Both the position numbers and the translations under genes were made by a program. The notes below the pieces were generated by a model that saw nothing but the letters and a program-made list of their open reading frames with translations, searched no databases and was not told the origin of the DNA. Positions 38,100 to 48,969 of a stretch of DNA of 64,000 nt are shown here, one piece after another (the stretch's first letter is position 1; each line of letters starts with the position of its first letter). This DNA comes from Oxytricha trifallax (Eukaryota > Ciliophora > Spirotrichea > Sporadotrichida > Oxytrichidae), in the NCBI GenBank assembly GCA_000711775.1, contig ARYC01000551.1, forward strand, positions 1-64,000. Reading direction: 5' to 3'.

Positions 38100-41000
38100 A
38101 TGGTGGAACAAAACGCAAATACACAAGAAGACCTATTCGACTAGACTACTTCAGATTAATACTCAGAAAGGGGTCAAGCTTCAGTAAATATGATGCTAAT
38201 TTTTTAATATTTTAGTACAAGAACACGGTAGATATGATCTCGAAGCATTGTAGGAATGACATAGTCTGCTTGAATAACTACTCGAGAAATAAAATAAAAT
38301 TAAGAGTATCTATAAGATTTTAACAGGGTGATATTGATAGAATACGATTGAAATGGGGAAATTAAAAAATAAAAATATAACTTTAATTATGTATATTATT
38401 AACTGCCACTAATTAGATAAGCTTCTAATAGTAATTTGATTTAGTACACTTTTAATTACAAAATTTTAAAATAAAAATAATTATGACCAATTTGTACTTG
38501 TACATTCTAAAGTTTTAGGGAATTAAGATTTTTGTTAGCTGATTGTACAGAAGTGAGATATACAACAAATTATCAAATTGATTCTTTAAATATTACTAAT
38601 GGAGAAATCTCTCAAACTAAGAATAGATGCACCGCTGTCGCTGTATATGAAACCAAAACTCTACTACATCCAGTGCAAGTGCCTTCCATCTTGTGTAATA
38701 ATGCTATTTTGAGGCTTGAATGTTTTTTTATGTCAGAATGTTGACACTTTTTTCCGAATGTTGACACATCTTTGTCATTGTTAATTCTCCAATGTTCTCT
38801 GTATTCCTTACCGCGCCATCATTAGGGTCAGTCTTTCATACTGTATGTTGCTAACTTTTTCACTGCCTGGATCTAAATGTCACAAAGACGGTTGGTGACA
38901 TTAAGATCCAGGCAGTGAAAAAGTTAGCAACATACAGTATGAAAGACTGACCCTAATGATGGCGCGGTAAGGAATACAGAGAACATTGGAGAATTAACAA
39001 TGACAAAGATGTGTCAACATTCGGAAAAAAGTGTCAACATTCTGACATAAAAAAACATTCAAGCCTCAAAATAGCATTCTTACACAAGATGGAAGGCACT
39101 TGCACTGGATGTAGTAGAGTTTTGGTTTCATATACAGCGACAGCGGTGCATCTATTCTTAGTTTGAGAGATTTCTCCATTAGTAATATTTAAAGAATCAA
39201 TTTGATAAAACCCCAAGAGTAATTTTTTGGATTAAGTTGAATTTGAATTAAATTAGTATTTTTATTATTATAGAATAGTTGGTAGCCTTATGTAAAATTA
39301 TAGTAGTACTAATATATATATAGGGGGGGTCTTAACAAATCAAAAAGCTATCAACTTTAAATAGCGAAGTCTAATTAAATTTTATTCTAACAGCTATACC
39401 TTAATCATTATAATATATACACCCCAGTCCAAACAAAGATGATGAGCTTAAATAATATAGTATCACACAAGATCATTCCCTTCCTATCGTCGCCATTAGT
39501 AAAGTTTGACCCCCAGCTCCTCCCACCAATCCTCTGTGCGCCCTCTAGCCCTACCACATTCAAGACGCCGCCATCTTTGGGACGAGACTCAGATGCTTAA
39601 TGGACAACCTGTCTGTTGGTCTGAGATCCTACAAGGAGATGCAAGACATGGTAGATGCCATCTTTGACAGGAACGTGACCAGTCACTACCAAGTGATGGT
39701 CAACAGCAGCATCGAGCTACTACTATCAGTGCGCAAGCTTACCTTCCCAGAGAAGCGACATATCGATCTGAGAAACTGCTTGACGAGACGAGAGAGGAGA
39801 CCATGAGAATAAGGGGAGCAGTACCTAATAATGAAGACCCGACCAAGGTCGGAGGTGGGGCCTCCCTGACGACCTATTGGATACAACCCCAACGGCTCAA
39901 TTGCGAAACCCCAAAGACGAGACATTACGAATCACGACAGACCAAATGGAGCGGACGCCCTCAGAGGGAAAAGGCCAAGAATGTGCAAATTCCTCGCCTA
40001 ACTCCCCATCAGTGGGCTGCCTGTTTCCAGAACTTCTCAACGAATTATTATAGAAAATAAAACAACCTAAGAACACAACTAGTAATTCCCTAACGGTCAC
40101 TCAACTAATAACCTAATGACAAACAAATCCTAAAAAAGCTAAGCAAAAGGCCAGCTGAAAATGACCTCCAGGAGATGTACATTATAGCCCCCTCGGCAAG
40201 TGACGCTTACATTCTCACGGATTTCTTCACGCTCTATTACGAATTCTTTAGAGATTTCCTCTTAGCTAGAGATGGAAAACTGATAGAGCTGAACGCTTTT
40301 TCAAACAGGCTTGCCATCCTGAGCCACTCAATAAGAAGGACATTCTAGGCACCCTAGGAGTCTATGATTTCTAACTCCCAATTGTCGACATGAGTTCGAT
40401 TACCGGCGTCTTCACCTCACCCTTGGTCGCCCTCGCCACCTGAGCCCCTAGGAGGTCTGATTATGGGTTAGTTTTTTTTACCAATTACCATTGGGGATCA
40501 TCATTTAATTAATTAAATATATATATTTATAATTTGATTATAGGGAAAAAGTAAATCGAGTGCAACTCCGCCAGGGCATGTGCTGTGTGCCCCGAGAACT
40601 CAAATTCCTCCTAGTTTTGAAAGGGCTACCGAATGACCTTAAGTTCGCCCCACTAGCTCAATATTCGCTAAAAAACTTGAAGGCAAAAAAGTCTGGGAGG
40701 TTTTTAAGTTTAAAAATTTGATCATTTAATAGATTAAATCAAGGGTTTTATTATTGTCTAAATAGCTGCCTTATTTTAATTAATTAAGATTAAAACTTTA
40801 AAACTTAAATTCGATTATAGAAAATGGAGCGCTGCTACTGTGCCAGACCCTATGATGAAGACCCACGCCAGAATCGCCAAGATCGTCTCAAACTATGGCA
40901 AGATCAGGACCAAGCAATTCATCCCTCCCTTTGACAACAATATGGAAGTGGTAATGGCCGCTTCTGAGGGTTGCGAGAAGGCCGAGGTGGCTTGGCATTG

Positions 41001-41862
41001 TTTCCTCAGTGCATCTCCCACATACAAATAAAGGCTCCTGCAGAGATCCCTAAGTCACAGCCCCATAAGGGAGGTTTGGCCACTTGCCACCATTCACGAC
41101 AGAGATACATCTTCCTGATTAGGGATGGGACGAATAGCTTCTTGAAACTGGGATAGATATTACATCGATTGCGTTAATATTTTAAATTTCTCTTTCCACC
41201 CACTTTTGCATTTCTCCAAATGGGGTTTCATTTTTCTAGTTATTAAATTTTTAAAAGTCTAATTCATTAATTTATCATACTCACGATTGCTTAAAAATTA
41301 ATCTTGGGGTTTTATTTGTTGTATATCTCACTTTTGTACAATCAGCTTAAAATAATTTTAATTCCCTAAAACTTTAGAATGTACAAGTACAAATTGGTCA
41401 TAATTATTTTAATATTAAATTTTGTAATTAAAAGTGTACTAATCAAATTACTATTAGAAGCTTATCTAATTAGTGGCAGTTAATAATATATAATTAAAGT
41501 TATATTTTTATTTTTGAATTTCCCCATTTCAATCGTATTCTATCAATATTAAAGCATATATTTAAAAGAGACAAAACGTCATCCAAACACATAAACAATT
41601 ATGGGACGCCTTAAATATGAATGACCTCGAAAGATGCAAAAATATCATTTTGGACTTTAAGAAAAATCTCATCCTTCAGTTCATCTTCATCCAGATCGAA
41701 GAAATTATCAAAGGATTTGAAATTGCAATTGAGGGATCTAGAGTTTTACACTACCAAGCAAAAGAATCAAAGGATGTTGGAATGATGACTGAGAAATTAG
41801 AAGAGATATTGGAGTTAGTTCATAAAATGATGAAATTGAAGGATTTGTTCAAGTACGTATGA
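38100..41862 (+). CDS. Duplicated host gene, copy A, split by a transposon
   Basis: The left block starts MVEQNANTQEDLFDQTT at ATG 38100 and reads SERGQASV, followed by a 33-bp AT-rich interval and a block ending near 38331. The right block resumes after the element at about 41549 with ALNMNDLERCKNIILDF, IEEIIKGFEIAIEGSRV and LEEILELVHKMMKLKDLFKY to TGA 41860-41862. The coding between is the element at 38334-41546. The frame of the middle block is uncertain: one reading follows an AGTA pointer (VQEHGRYDLEALQE), another follows a GT-AG intron (YKNTVDMISKHCRN). The helical, charged composition suggests a coiled-coil protein of unknown function. It is paralogous to 44414-46136. Confidence 0.6.
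38334..41546. mobile_element. Long-inverted-repeat element in gene copy A
   Basis: The ends are TTGATAGAATACGATTG and its complement, with TA on both sides (38332-38333 and 41547-41548). Each arm is about 545 bp and the two meet at a loop of about 10 bp near 38884-38893. The right arm is interrupted by a 2.1 kb insertion at 39207-41313. The terminal TTGnnnGAATAC pattern and the inner AACTGCCAC (complement GTGGCAGTT) link it to the smaller MITEs at 10982 and 16048. Each arm contains the same open frame, facing inward (left arm about 38532-38744 plus strand, right arm about 39034-39216 minus strand). No transposase was recognised. Confidence 0.85.
39207..41313 (+). mobile_element. GC-rich insertion of unknown family with telomere-like ends (fossil)
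   Basis: This insertion starts AAAACCCCAAGA and ends with the near complement TCTTGGGGTTTT. The same arm in copy B (near 45580) lacks it, so B shows the empty site. The interior, about 39440-41160, is close to balanced in GC where the surroundings are about one-fifth GC. It carries eukaryotic-style coding sequence on the plus strand, with two AT-rich intervals (about 40468-40541 and 40703-40822) that look like introns. The coding sequence is broken in several places, so the element is a fossil. I recognise no family: it could derive from a virus-like element, a retroelement or a captured foreign gene. Confidence 0.6.
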
Positions 41863-43191
41863 CTTCTAAACTCTCTTATTAATTTATTAAATATATGTTA
41901 ATTATTATCTATAATATTTTTACTATTATTTAAACAAAGACGTCATGACTTGCTTTATCTAAACTTATTGAGAATAATTATTATGTTAAAACTTTAATAA
42001 AATTTACACCTCTAACATCACTTAACATATTTATAATTCACTCTATCCTATTTTATTTTATTTTAAACCAAACACCATACTCTCAGAGTAATCCATGTCC
42101 AAATATAATTCAACACTATACTCACTTTCCTTATCAAACTTAAAATTACTTATATTGTATTTGTGATAAAAAAACGAAATGAATCCTATTCTCACTATTA
42201 ATAGACAAGACATCGATATTTTATGCACTGTTGAATATTTTTGAGATTTCTGAGTTTAAAATGATTTGTGATAAAGAATCTGTTCATAATTGAACTTGAA
42301 GAACAATAATTTATCACTAGAAATATCTTTCAAATTTGTTATTTCATTTGTAGTCCATAATCTTGAAGGGAATTTATTATGTTTATTAGTCATTGAAAGC
42401 GCTTAAATGCATAGAATTGCTAAATTTGTTATAATTGGATATACTATTTTTATTTTCAACTTAGTTGCAATTTATTAAATATTATTTCTTGGAAATGAGG
42501 TCATTCTTCTAAAACTAATATTTAGACAATCTCCCTAAAGTATAATATTATGAAATCAATAAAGTAACATTTTTATCGTAAAGTCTTATATTTTATAAAA
42601 ATTATAGGATTTTTCTTGCATAACCTAACATTAAGAATTTCAATATTTTGGCTAAAAAATCAGCAATCTAATTCGTAAAATTTACATTGTAATAGTAGTA
42701 TCAATACTAACGTAATTCTTTTATAATATTTTGATACATAATTTTGCACTAAAAATATAAATTAGATATAATTTAGAAATTTTGAATTTAGAAAATTGCC
42801 GATCTGTATTAGATGGAAGTCAAATGTCTTGGTAGCCCCCTATTATAGTCAATAATTTCTAGAAGCAAATCTTTCACAAGCTGATGCTTTTGAAAAGTTT
42901 ATTTTTAAATAAAAACATAAAAATTAAATCATAATTTTCTCCTTAAAATTTAATAGAAAAGTAAATTAATATTTCTTAAATGATTTTGCTTCACACTCTT
43001 GCTATTTTATTTTAAATAAAAGGATATTTAGATGGATGAAGCTTATGCGAAGTTTCACTTTCTATTGCCAGAATTTGTAAATTTTCTCATAATATTCTTG
43101 GATTCTTAAAAATTCATTTCTCCTTATTTCAGAATAGGGAGTGTTTAAGAATCAAGACTTTTTTATTTATACAATCGTTTCTTAACCCAAG
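41863..43191. other. AT-rich 3' flank of gene copy A
   Basis: The first part aligns with the flank of copy B (46137-46440). The match includes AAACAAAGACGTCATGACTT near 41935 and TTTGTAGTCCATAAT near 42352, then ends where the TBE sits in copy B. The rest is AT-rich with no visible gene. Confidence 0.55.
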
Positions 43192-43986
43192 AAAAACCCT
43201 AAAACTCCAATTTTAAATATTTAGTGATTTTATTTGTAGGTATGATTGGGGTCTTATTGGGGTTAGTAGAGAAATTAGGTTAAATTGCAAAATTAGAAAT
43301 AAGGTCAAATTGTAAAATGAGAATTGGAAATTTTTAATATAAAATATAATCTGACGATTTAAATGAGATAATCACAGAAATGACAACGTGTGTTAAAGAG
43401 GTCCATGATCTTGGGTGTGCTCATAAAGTTTAAAGCCAGAAAATGCAATGCAAAATATCTGCTCTTTAGAAGTAGTAGTCATATATTTCAACAGAGCAAT
43501 AAGTCAAGAAAAAGTTTTACTTAGGCCAAGGTTCAAGACACTCAAGGATACTTCCCAATAAGAGAGAAATGGACAAATGCCTCTGTGTAATGGGATGTTC
43601 AGGCGGCAGCTGCAATTATCTTAGATTGCGATATGGAAAGTATGTTATACTTTGGAACAAAACATGAGAAATAATCAAAAAGTATAGTTTCTAAACATAT
43701 TAAGCAAGATTTAATCTGAAATGAAATTAAGAAGGGTCATTGTAAAAATTTCAGCATGTCCTAGATAATCTTTAGATGATATACTAGAACAACCAAAGTG
43801 TGCTAGATTCAAGAGGCATCACAAAGATAAGCAGATAAATTTGAAAGAATTATGTACACTAATACTCATTAAATATTCATTAAATTCACATAAAACCTTC
43901 GTTTTTCTACTAACCCAATAAGGCCGGAATTTTACCCTACAAATCAATTCAATGAAACATTTAATTAAGAGGTTTTGGGGTTTTGT
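43192..43986 (+). mobile_element. Internally deleted TBE
   Basis: Both ends are TBE-like. The left end is a degenerate telomere tract near 43192 followed by TATTGGGGTTAGTAGAGAAA, which matches the fuller copy exactly; the right end runs to GGGGTTTTG at 43986. Inside is only the C-terminal kinase part of the 57-kDa gene (ITEMTTCVKEVHDLG near 43370; GYFPIREKWTNASVQW near 43545). The 42-kDa and 22-kDa genes are gone. At about 795 bp it is a non-autonomous derivative of the 4-kb element. Confidence 0.85.
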
Positions 43987-44413
43987 TTGTGCTGATGGCG
44001 TATCTATATTATTTTTATTGAAAAAATATACAATTTTTAAAAAAATATATAAATAATTTTAGCAAAAATAGTACATTTATTTTTTCAATAATTAATAATT
44101 AATTTCATAAAAATAATCCCATATTCAAGATTGTATCTTCTAGTAATTAACTATACCTAATAAAATAATATTTAAAGTATTTAATTAAATTATTACTTAA
44201 AATCAAAAAATTATTATATTTTTATGTTTTTAATTTTGTTAAAAAATTTGATTTATTTCCATCTTTAACAATTGTGAGATTAAGATGATAATAAGATTTG
44301 AAAGTTAATTATTGATAAATTTAATTAAAATTTTATAATATTTTGAATATTTAAAATATAAATGCCAAAATATTACTTTGGCAATGATAATCATATTAAA
44401 TTCATATCTTTGG

Positions 44414-46136
44414 ATGGACCAAAACGCAAACATACAAGAAGACCTATTCGACTAGACTACTGCTAACTAATAGAGTGAAAGTGGCCAAGCTTCTGTAAAT
44501 ATAATGCTAATTTTTAATTATTTAAGTGTCGGGACAAAGTAGAAATATTCTCGAAACATTGTATGAGAGACATAGTCGGCTTGAATAAACATAAGAGAAT
44601 GAAAATAAAATTAAGAGTATCTATAAGATTTTAACAGGGTGATATTGATAGAATCCGATTGAAATGGGAAAATTCAAAAATAAAAATATAACTTTAATTA
44701 TATATTATTAACTGCCACTAATTAGATAAGCTTCTAATAGTAATTTGATTTAGTACACTTTTAATTACAAAATTTAATATTAAAATAACTATGACCAATT
44801 TGTACTTGTACATTCTAAAATTATAGGGAATTAAAATTTAGAAAACAGAATGTACAAAAGTGAGATATATAACAAATTATCAAATTGATTTTTTAAATAA
44901 TACTAATGGAGAAATCTCTCAAACTAAGAATAAATGCACCGCTGTCTCTATATATGAAACCAAAACTACACTACATCCAGTGCATGTGCCTTCCATCTTG
45001 AACAAGAATGCTAATTTGAGGCTTAAATGTTATTTGATGTCAGAATTTTGACACTTTTGTCTGAAAGTTGACACATCTTTGTCATTGTTAATTCTCCAAT
45101 GTTATATGTATTCCTTACCGCGACAACATTAGGGTTAGTCTTTCGTATTGTATGTTGCTCACCTTTTCACTGCCTGGGTCTAAATGTCACCAACCGTCTT
45201 TGTTCTCTCATTACTCTTACTAGTATCCAAAACATCCCCTTCTTCATTGCTTGCTAACTACCTATAGAAATACATCTACTATTATGCAGCAATGACCGGA
45301 AAGACCCAGGCAGTGAAAATGTGAGAAACATACAGTACGAAAGACTAACCCTAATGATGGCGTGGTAAGTAATACAGAAAACATTGGAGAATTATCAATG
45401 GCAAAGATAGTCAACATTCTGACATCAAATAACATTTAAGCCTCAAATTAGCATTCTTGTTCAAGATGGAAGGCACATGCTCTGGATGTAGTGGAGTTTT
45501 AGTTTCATATATAGAGACAGCGGTGCATTTATTCTTAGTTTGAGAGATTTCTCCATTAGTAATATTTAAAGAATCAATTTGATAATTTGTTATATATCTC
45601 ACTTTTGTACAATCAGCTTACAAAAATCTTAATTCCCTAAAACTTTAGAATGCATAAGTACAAATTGGTCATAATTATTATAATATTAAATTTTTTAATT
45701 AAAAGTGTACTAAATCAAATTACTATGAGAAGCTTATCTAAGTAGTGGCAGTTAATAATTTATATAATTAAAGTTATATTTTTATTTTTAAATTTCCCCA
45801 TTTCAATCGTATTCTATAAATATTAAAACATATATTTAAAAGAGGTAAAACGTCATCAAGGCTCACAAGGACTTTTGGGACGCCTTAAATAGAAATGACC
45901 TCGAATGTTGCAAAAATATGATTTTGGACTTTTAGAGAAATCTCATCCCTCAGTTCATCTTCATCCAGATTGAAGAAATTATTAAAGGCTTAAAAATTGC
46001 AATTTAGGGATGCGAAACACTGTACTAAATGGCTCTGTCATCGAGAGATGTTAAGACGATGAATGATTAAAAAATCAACATTGATGATTTAATGGTGTAG
46101 ATCATCATCTTATAGGACTTGTTCAAGTTCGTTTGA
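44414..46136 (+). CDS. Duplicated host gene, copy B, split by a transposon
   Basis: The left block starts MDQNANIQEDLFDQTT at ATG 44414 and continues ESGQASV, then after a short AT-rich interval SGQSRNILETLYERHSRLEQ and ENKIKSIYKILTG. The element at 44645-45820 follows. The right block reads NVIKAHKDFWDALNRNDLE, FIQIEEIIKGLKIAIQG and ends LQDLFKFV with TGA 46134-46136. All TAA/TAG in this frame read as glutamine. It is diverged from copy A by many substitutions. The charged, helical protein has no recognised family. No pointer pair was resolved across the transposon. Confidence 0.6.
44645..45820. mobile_element. Long-inverted-repeat element in gene copy B
   Basis: It lies at the same position in the host gene as the element in copy A, with the same arms and a TA at each flank (44643-44644 and 45821-45822). 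The right terminus has decayed (ATAAA where CAA is expected in complement). Arms of about 515-530 bp enclose a loop of about 140 bp that differs from the copy-A loop. Each arm carries the inward-facing frame with NGEISQTKNKCTAVSIYETK. Copy B has no GC-rich insertion, so this is the simpler form of the element (about 1.18 kb). Confidence 0.85.
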
Positions 46137-46589
46137 CTTCTATTCTCTTTTAATAACATTTTATTTTAATAAATTCATTAAATGCATGTTTTTTATTACC
46201 TATAATATTTTTTACTTTTATTTAAACAAAGACGTCATGACTTATTTTAACTCTATTGCGAATAATTTTCATGTTAAACTTTTATAAGATTTATACCTTT
46301 AATATCACATAACATATTAAGAATTCACTCAATCATATTTTCTTTAGTTTAAGCCAAACGCTATACTGTTAATTTCTCACTAATTTTTATTTTATTTGTA
46401 GTCCATAATTTTTAAGGGAATTTATTAAGTTTATTAGTCATTCAAAACCCCAAAACCCCTTAGTGAGGTTTATAAGTGCTTTGATTTGTAGGGTATAGTT
46501 GAGGTATTATTGGGGTTAGTAGAGAAATTAGGCCAATTTACAAAATGAGAAATAGAAATTAGCGAAATTTAGGGTCTATTTATGATGAG

Positions 46590-47590
46590 TAATATTTAGA
46601 TTTACTGCTTAAGCTTAGCTATGGTACAAGTATTAATATAGACTAAGTCAAACCAGTCCTGAATTATACAGCCATATCAAGACTCCTACGCAAGAGTGCC
46701 TCAAATTTTAGGTATCATTGCTTATTAGCTGTTTAGCATTATACCTAAGGCTCTTGAAAACATCCTGTAAGAAAATAAAAGTTCTCTCAGACCCATATTG
46801 ACTAACTCTGTGACTCTAAGACTTTAAAGTATTGGGCTCACTTTCCTCTTGACTAACGAGCTGTCATGTTTCATCGCAAGTTTCCTGACATGCGTATCTC
46901 TCCTTAGACTATAGCCAATATTTATAGAAGAAATGGCATTACTTTCATGACTGTGATCAGAGTGAAGAGAGTAATTGATTTTACAATGGCATTTTATAGT
47001 AATAATTTAAACTATATATATGATTAAATGCAGAGGGCTATTACTAATAACATCAAGTTCATACACGCTGATGAAGCTGTATTCACCTTCAACACTTTTA
47101 TTAATAAGTCTTGGTATAAGAAGTATGATACTATAGAAGTCTACGACTAGAAAGTAAAGGTTGTACCCCATGCAATTTAAGCAGGTATTAGTGAAGACTC
47201 TGGCTTAGAAAGTTATGTTATTCATTCTCGCTCTATTAAGCGAGAGATGTACATAGAATTCCTACATAAGCTGAGAGATAAATACAACGATTAAGAAATC
47301 ATCCTGTTTGTTGACAACCTCTCAGTTCATAAGACTAAGGAGTCTAAGAAATCATATGAATAGTTAAAAATTACTCCTGTTTACAACGTTCCTTACAGCC
47401 CACAGATTAATTGAATCAAATTCTACTGGAGTTAAATCAAGACTCGCTACAAGAAACTGCTGCTGTATCACCTAATGCATGACTTGCCTATAGATACAGT
47501 ATATTTGATTCAGAGTAGCTGCAAAAGAGTGAGCATCGATAAGACAACAGTTTGTGCGAGAGAAGGAAGAATGAATGTTTATAAATAAGT
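46590..47590 (+). pseudogene. TBE 42-kDa DDE transposase
   Basis: TBE transposases act in programmed genome rearrangement in Oxytricha (established for the family). Visible catalytic motifs: first Asp in KFIHADEAVFTFN (about 47065), second Asp in IILFVDNLSVHKTKE (about 47305) and PVYNVPYSPQIN followed by TGA, then IKFYWSQIKT (about 47390). At the third acidic site this copy has lysine where the first copy in the window has glutamate. An AT-rich interval GTAATAA...ATGCAG at about 46997-47031 looks like an intron and has a counterpart in the fragment at 28005-28935. The N-terminal part before 46750 is hard to follow. Confidence 0.85.
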
Positions 47591-47639
47591 ATTAGATTTA
47601 AATGAATGAATATGTTCACAAATTAAATTAACCCAGAAA

Positions 47640-48420
47640 AGGATTAGACTTCTCTTTCTTCTCCTTTTCTTATGGCTAGCTTGGGCCCATATTTCTTCTC
47701 TTAGTGCCAGCTCCTGCATCTATGTTCATTTCATCTGGTTTTTAAACATCTTTATAAAGTCTCTTGATCACTTCATGAATAGTCAGTCTATGACTTTCTC
47801 TCTCTGTGAACCTTTGCATGTTCTTTCATTAAAAATATACCAGTTCCAGGTTTCCATAAAGAGTTATAAATCAAAGCTTACTACTAGAGAGGAAGGGATG
47901 CTTCTTAAGCACTGCGAGCCAGGTCTCGCTTATAAGTATCCTTGCTTCTTTTAATCTTCAGGAGAAATTGAATAGCGTCTCTTGAAAGCTTCTTCAATGA
48001 TTTCTCTGAGGTAACTCTCTCTTAAAGTGCCAAGAGCACCAAAGAAGAAGCTCCTTTCTGGAAGCTTGTTAGAGAGTTGTTTCTTGGTAGGAAGATAAAC
48101 TTCCAACTCTTCATCTTTCATCGCATCATCGTAGAGATTAGTGACTGAAATCTCTGGGTAGTTTGGTATATCTATCAACTTTATTTCATTGTTTTTGAAG
48201 GCTTTCTTCTCATCGCAGAGTATAGCTTTTAAGAATGAAATTTTGGTACCTTCCATCGTTGGAAGGAATAAACCCACTATAGTATATGATTAAGTATATG
48301 TCACATGCTTACCATGCTGAGTGAGGTATCGATAGAGATCTTCCTTGCTTCTAAATCTTGAGATCATTTCTTAAGCTTCAGCCCTCTTCATTGCAGTACT
48401 TATAGAGTCCATCCTTGCTC
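47640..48420 (-). pseudogene. TBE 22-kDa protein gene
   Basis: The start region on the minus strand reads MDSISTAMKRAEAQEMISRF, then a 37-nt GT-AG interval (about 48275-48312) at the same place as in the copy at 65-849, then GLFLPTMEGTKISFLKAI, IPNYPEISVTNLYDDAM and SNKLPERSFFFGALGTL. The C-terminal region carries MNIDAGAGTKRR near 47710. Its function is unknown; it is conserved among TBE families. The N-terminal half, after removing the intron, is open. Confidence 0.8.
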
Positions 48421-48584
48421 CTTCTCTAGTTATTGAATTTCAAATTTTAATATATAGAGTTCTGGATCCTACTGTTAAAAAATCTTAGTATTATATATGG
48501 GCATCTTATAGGAGGTCAACCTGGTAAGGATACGTGGAGAAAGCTGTAACAAACTTCAGAGATGGAGCTCCATTTTTATCAATT

Positions 48585-48770
48585 TAGTTCCATTAAATTA
48601 GTACTAAATTTGTTCAAATTTAATTAGTACCTACTAGATCCGTTTAAATTTAATTGACACCAATTTAATAGTACCAAAACTTAATTAGTACCTAGTTTTA
48701 AACTAATGAGGTTTAAATGGAAAAGTTCCAATATGGTTCAAAACCTAATTAGTGCCAGTACCAACCCAAT
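48585..48770. repeat. Short direct repeats inside the TBE
   Basis: Between the divergently read 22-kDa and 57-kDa genes lie about seven imperfect copies of AATTTAATTAGTACC-like words (TTTAATTAGTACC, TTTAATTGACACC, CTTAATTAGTACC, CCTAATTAGTGCC and others), spaced 15-40 bp apart. The position between two outward-reading genes suggests a shared promoter or a protein-binding array, but this is inference. Confidence 0.55.
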
Positions 48771-48969
48771 TTTATACTTGGTTGATAGCAAAATCAAAAT
48801 TATTAAGAATGAAATTAGAGAATTTATAGTTATAAACTTAACATTAATATAATCTCTAACACCTCAAAAACAACCATTATTGCTGTAGGATCAATTCCTA
48901 TACAGAGTCACTATAAAATCAGAGAGGTTATTAGAGCTTAATAATAGAAATTTAAATTTGAATTTAAAC

